A stretch of 7,407 nt of DNA from Thermoplasmata archaeon (GTDB lineage: Archaea; Thermoplasmatota; Thermoplasmata; Thermoplasmatales; Thermoplasmataceae): contig JAJZKL010000042.1 in the NCBI GenBank assembly GCA_021804185.1, positions 1 through 7,407 of the forward strand, read 5' to 3'. Shown piece after piece: positions 6,140-7,407 of the stretch. The notes beneath the pieces were generated by a model, which ran no database searches, was not told the origin of the DNA, and saw only the letters and a list, made by a program, of their open reading frames with translations. The stretch's first letter is position 1, and the number at the start of each line of letters is the position of its first letter. Made by a program: the position numbers and the translations under genes.

Positions 6140-7076
6140 TCTGGTCAGCTGGCTCCTTTTCTTTTTCGGGGCGGCGTTCCCGATATTGATTGTACTGAAA
6201 GCAATAGGTCTTACCGGATTTATGAAGGTTACCAGATTTGAAAGTTACCATACGTTTTACTATCGGATGAACCCATCCGTAAAGATAATGCTGGGAATTG
6301 TTGTAACAGTCGTGGCAGCCATGACAATATGGTGGATTGGCGCAATAATGACAGTAATAGTACTCCTCTCATATTTCACGCTGAAGGACGGAAAAAGAAA
6401 ATTCATCACTGGATTCTTCCTTACAATGATCACTATAATAGGGACAACATGGGCATTCGCACCATACACTCCATACACAATATTACAGGGGGCTTTCCAT
6501 ACCAGCAAAATCACCGGGATCTGGACATGGCCGTCGTACTTTGCCATAATGGGTTACCAGCCGGAACTATCAGTACAGGGACTGATATACGGGTTTCAGA
6601 TTTCAATGAGATTCACTACGGTTGCTCTCATGAGTCTTGTTCTCGTCATGACCAGCACTCCTTCACAGGTGCTCAGGGCACTCAATAAAATCGGGATCCC
6701 AATCTCCATCACATTTTCACTGGTAGTGGCCATGCGTACAATACCAAGAATATTTGAGTACATCGACACGTCGGTAAAAATCCAGTTTATGAGGGGCCTT
6801 GGATCAAACGCACCCAGAGTACTGAGACCATTTTATATGCTAAAGGGGGCAATATATGCCATAGTTCCGGTAATCGTATTTCTTGTCAGGGGAGCGTTGG
6901 ATACAGCTATATCCGCCGATACCCGGGCTTTCCGCGCATATCCCGGGAGAACCAACATGCGACCGGTTACCATAGGACCTGTTGATAAAGCGGCATTTGT
7001 GATTACAGCCCTCGCTCTGTTCATAACAGTCGCAGCGGTAATCATGGGATTTGGGAGGGCCATACCATACTCTTAA
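6120..7076 (+). CDS. ecfT: ECF transporter transmembrane coupling component (EcfT/YkoC/CbiQ family)
   Basis: The 318-residue membrane protein is the T component that links the ATPases to the S component. The family N-terminal motif appears as R-M-N-P-S-V-K (49-55), just before the first conserved helix. Hydrophobic segments lie at about 5-30, 56-86, 95-113, 150-178, 195-209, 243-256 and 288-311. The two cytosolic coupling helices carry the Arg motifs that contact the ATPases: Q222-F-M-R225-G226 and T268-R269-A270-F271 (canonical ARG-like; Gly is Ala in the second). It is longer than typical EcfT (about 250-270) because of an added N-terminal helix (residues 5-30). It is the third gene of the operon and overlaps the ATPase gene by 20 nt. 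Family assignment is firm; substrate specificity lies in the S component, not here. Confidence 0.9.
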   Translation: MNWLVVNLVSWLLFFFGAAFPILIVLKAIGLTGFMKVTRFESYHTFYYRMNPSVKIMLGIVVTVVAAMTIWWIGAIMTVIVLLSYFTLKDGKRKFITGFFLTMITIIGTTWAFAPYTPYTILQGAFHTSKITGIWTWPSYFAIMGYQPELSVQGLIYGFQISMRFTTVALMSLVLVMTSTPSQVLRALNKIGIPISITFSLVVAMRTIPRIFEYIDTSVKIQFMRGLGSNAPRVLRPFYMLKGAIYAIVPVIVFLVRGALDTAISADTRAFRAYPGRTNMRPVTIGPVDKAAFVITALALFITVAAVIMGFGRAIPYS

Positions 7077-7159
7077 GGATCGAGGTATTTAACAACTCCT
7101 CCTAAAGTCTGCCCATGTTCCGGATGAGGGAGAAGTGATCAGACCACAGACACCTATGA

Positions 7160-7175
7160 CTTCCTCCGAAGGAAG
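7160..7175. repeat. Perfect 6-bp hairpin (stem CTTCCT/AGGAAG, loop CCGA)
   Basis: CTTCCT at 7160-7165 pairs fully with AGGAAG at 7170-7175 across a four-base loop. It is 84 nt past the ecfT stop and could be a 3'-UTR structure or part of a decayed mobile element. No T-tract follows, so it is not a bacterial-type terminator. Confidence 0.45.
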
Positions 7176-7219
7176 AGAATGGCTATCGGCGTATTTGATC
7201 AGGGGAGATTCACAGCATA

Positions 7220-7235
7220 GTGAGCCGCTGCTCAC
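7220..7235. repeat. Perfect 6-bp hairpin (stem GTGAGC/GCTCAC, loop CGCT)
   Basis: GTGAGC at 7220-7225 pairs fully with GCTCAC at 7230-7235. On the minus strand it overlaps the stop codon of the possible TnpB-like tail frame. A subterminal hairpin at that place is expected in right ends of IS200/IS605-type elements, but also occurs in unrelated 3' UTRs. Confidence 0.45.
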
Positions 7236-7357
7236 AGTTGAACAATGCTCCCCCTCCCTACACCTGACACTGGTTTCCCAGTATTCTTCAAGGATATAGG
7301 TTGATCTCCTATAGCATTCACAACAGCGATCTTACAAAATATTAAGTAGGAACAAAG
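7232..7357 (-). pseudogene. Possible decayed C-terminal tail of a TnpB-like (IS200/IS605) transposase
   Basis: On the minus strand 41 codons are open between TAG at 7358-7360 and TGA at 7232-7234. The peptide contains V-N-A-I-G-D-Q-P (codons 13-20) and then a basic, Gly/Ser-rich stretch ending in SIVQL. Many TnpB/OrfB proteins end with a variable basic tail after a V-N-A-x-G-D motif, and the stop codon is followed by an element-end hairpin. The zinc-ribbon cysteine pairs and RuvC motifs that should precede the tail are absent, and the frame has no start codon. The match rests on one short motif recalled from the family, so chance is a real alternative. Confidence 0.25.
7336..7346 (+). promoter_or_regulatory. 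Candidate TATA box for the gene starting at 7401
   Basis: CAAAATATTAA lies about 60 nt before the ATG at 7401. Transcription would start near 7367, leaving a leader of about 34 nt that includes the GGAG ribosome-binding site. The TATA match is weak. Confidence 0.3.
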
Positions 7358-7400
7358 CTATTTTGTGCGTTCAATTAAGTGGCGGAAAAGGAGAGTTAAG

Positions 7401-7407
7401 ATGAGTG
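7401..7407 (+). CDS. Probable start of the next gene (only ATG AGT G visible)
   Basis: ATG at 7401 is preceded by AAGGAGAG (GGAG at 7390-7393, 7 nt before the start), the strongest Shine-Dalgarno match in the window. Only two codons, Met-Ser, are visible, so the product cannot be inferred. Confidence 0.5.

Larger units (their letters stand above)
7077..7400. other. Gene-free stretch after the ECF operon, with hairpins and a possible mobile-element scar
   Basis: I see no intact gene. Two perfect hairpins lie at 7160-7175 and 7220-7235. No strong T-tract follows the ecfT stop, so the operon's terminator is not obvious. The minus strand has a short open frame at 7232-7357 that may be a transposase remnant. 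Near the right end are a TATA-like sequence and a ribosome-binding site that belong to the next gene. Confidence 0.55.

Noticed and set aside
7077..7400. tRNA or other standard RNA gene
   Set aside because: No T-loop-like GTTCGANTC, acceptor pairing, or SRP/RNase P signature was found on either strand.
1..7407. CRISPR array or tandem repeats
   Set aside because: No regularly spaced direct repeats of 20-40 nt were seen.

Overview
The window looks archaeal, most likely from a Thermoplasmata/Thermoplasmatales-type euryarchaeon; this is an inference from sequence style, not from a marker gene. TATA-like boxes lie about 26 nt upstream of starts (one start appears exactly leaderless). GTG and TTG starts are used inside overlapping operons, and ATA, AGA and AGG codons are common. 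There is no rRNA, tRNA or CRISPR array.

Layout. (1) 1-1260, minus strand: the N-terminal 420 residues of a membrane-bound heterodisulfide-reductase-like protein, with a membrane cytochrome-like domain followed by two 4-Cys Fe-S motifs; its C-terminus lies beyond the left edge. (2) 1261-1584: a gene-free stretch with a candidate promoter for gene 1, two T-tracts (read on the minus strand) and a GAAA-tetraloop hairpin. (3) 1585-3629, minus strand: a two-gene operon, HAD-family hydrolase then NPP-type phosphodiesterase/pyrophosphatase, joined by a 4-nt GTGA overlap. (4) 3630-3767: a 138-nt AT-rich divergent promoter region. (5) 3768-7076, plus strand: a three-gene ECF vitamin-transporter operon in the order S component, fused double ATPase, EcfT, with 4-nt and 20-nt overlaps. 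The order and domain make-up match ykoE-ykoD-ykoC, the thiamine/HMP transporter of Bacillus. (6) 7077-7400: a second gene-free stretch with two perfect hairpins and, on the minus strand, a 41-codon frame that may be the decayed tail of a TnpB-like transposase. (7) 7401: a probable start codon of the next plus-strand gene, with its ribosome-binding site.

How the genes may work together. The transporter should import a small vitamin-like molecule using ATP. The divergent operon encodes two apparently cytosolic phosphate-cleaving enzymes, one with the full metal site of nucleotide pyrophosphatases and one with the full HAD phosphatase motif set. A pyrophosphatase plus a phosphatase could convert a dinucleotide or pyrophosphate cofactor stepwise to the free vitamin, so the locus may be a cofactor salvage or turnover unit. 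This link rests on gene adjacency only. No TPP riboswitch is visible before the transporter, so the thiamine assignment is not secured. The Hdr-like gene appears functionally separate.
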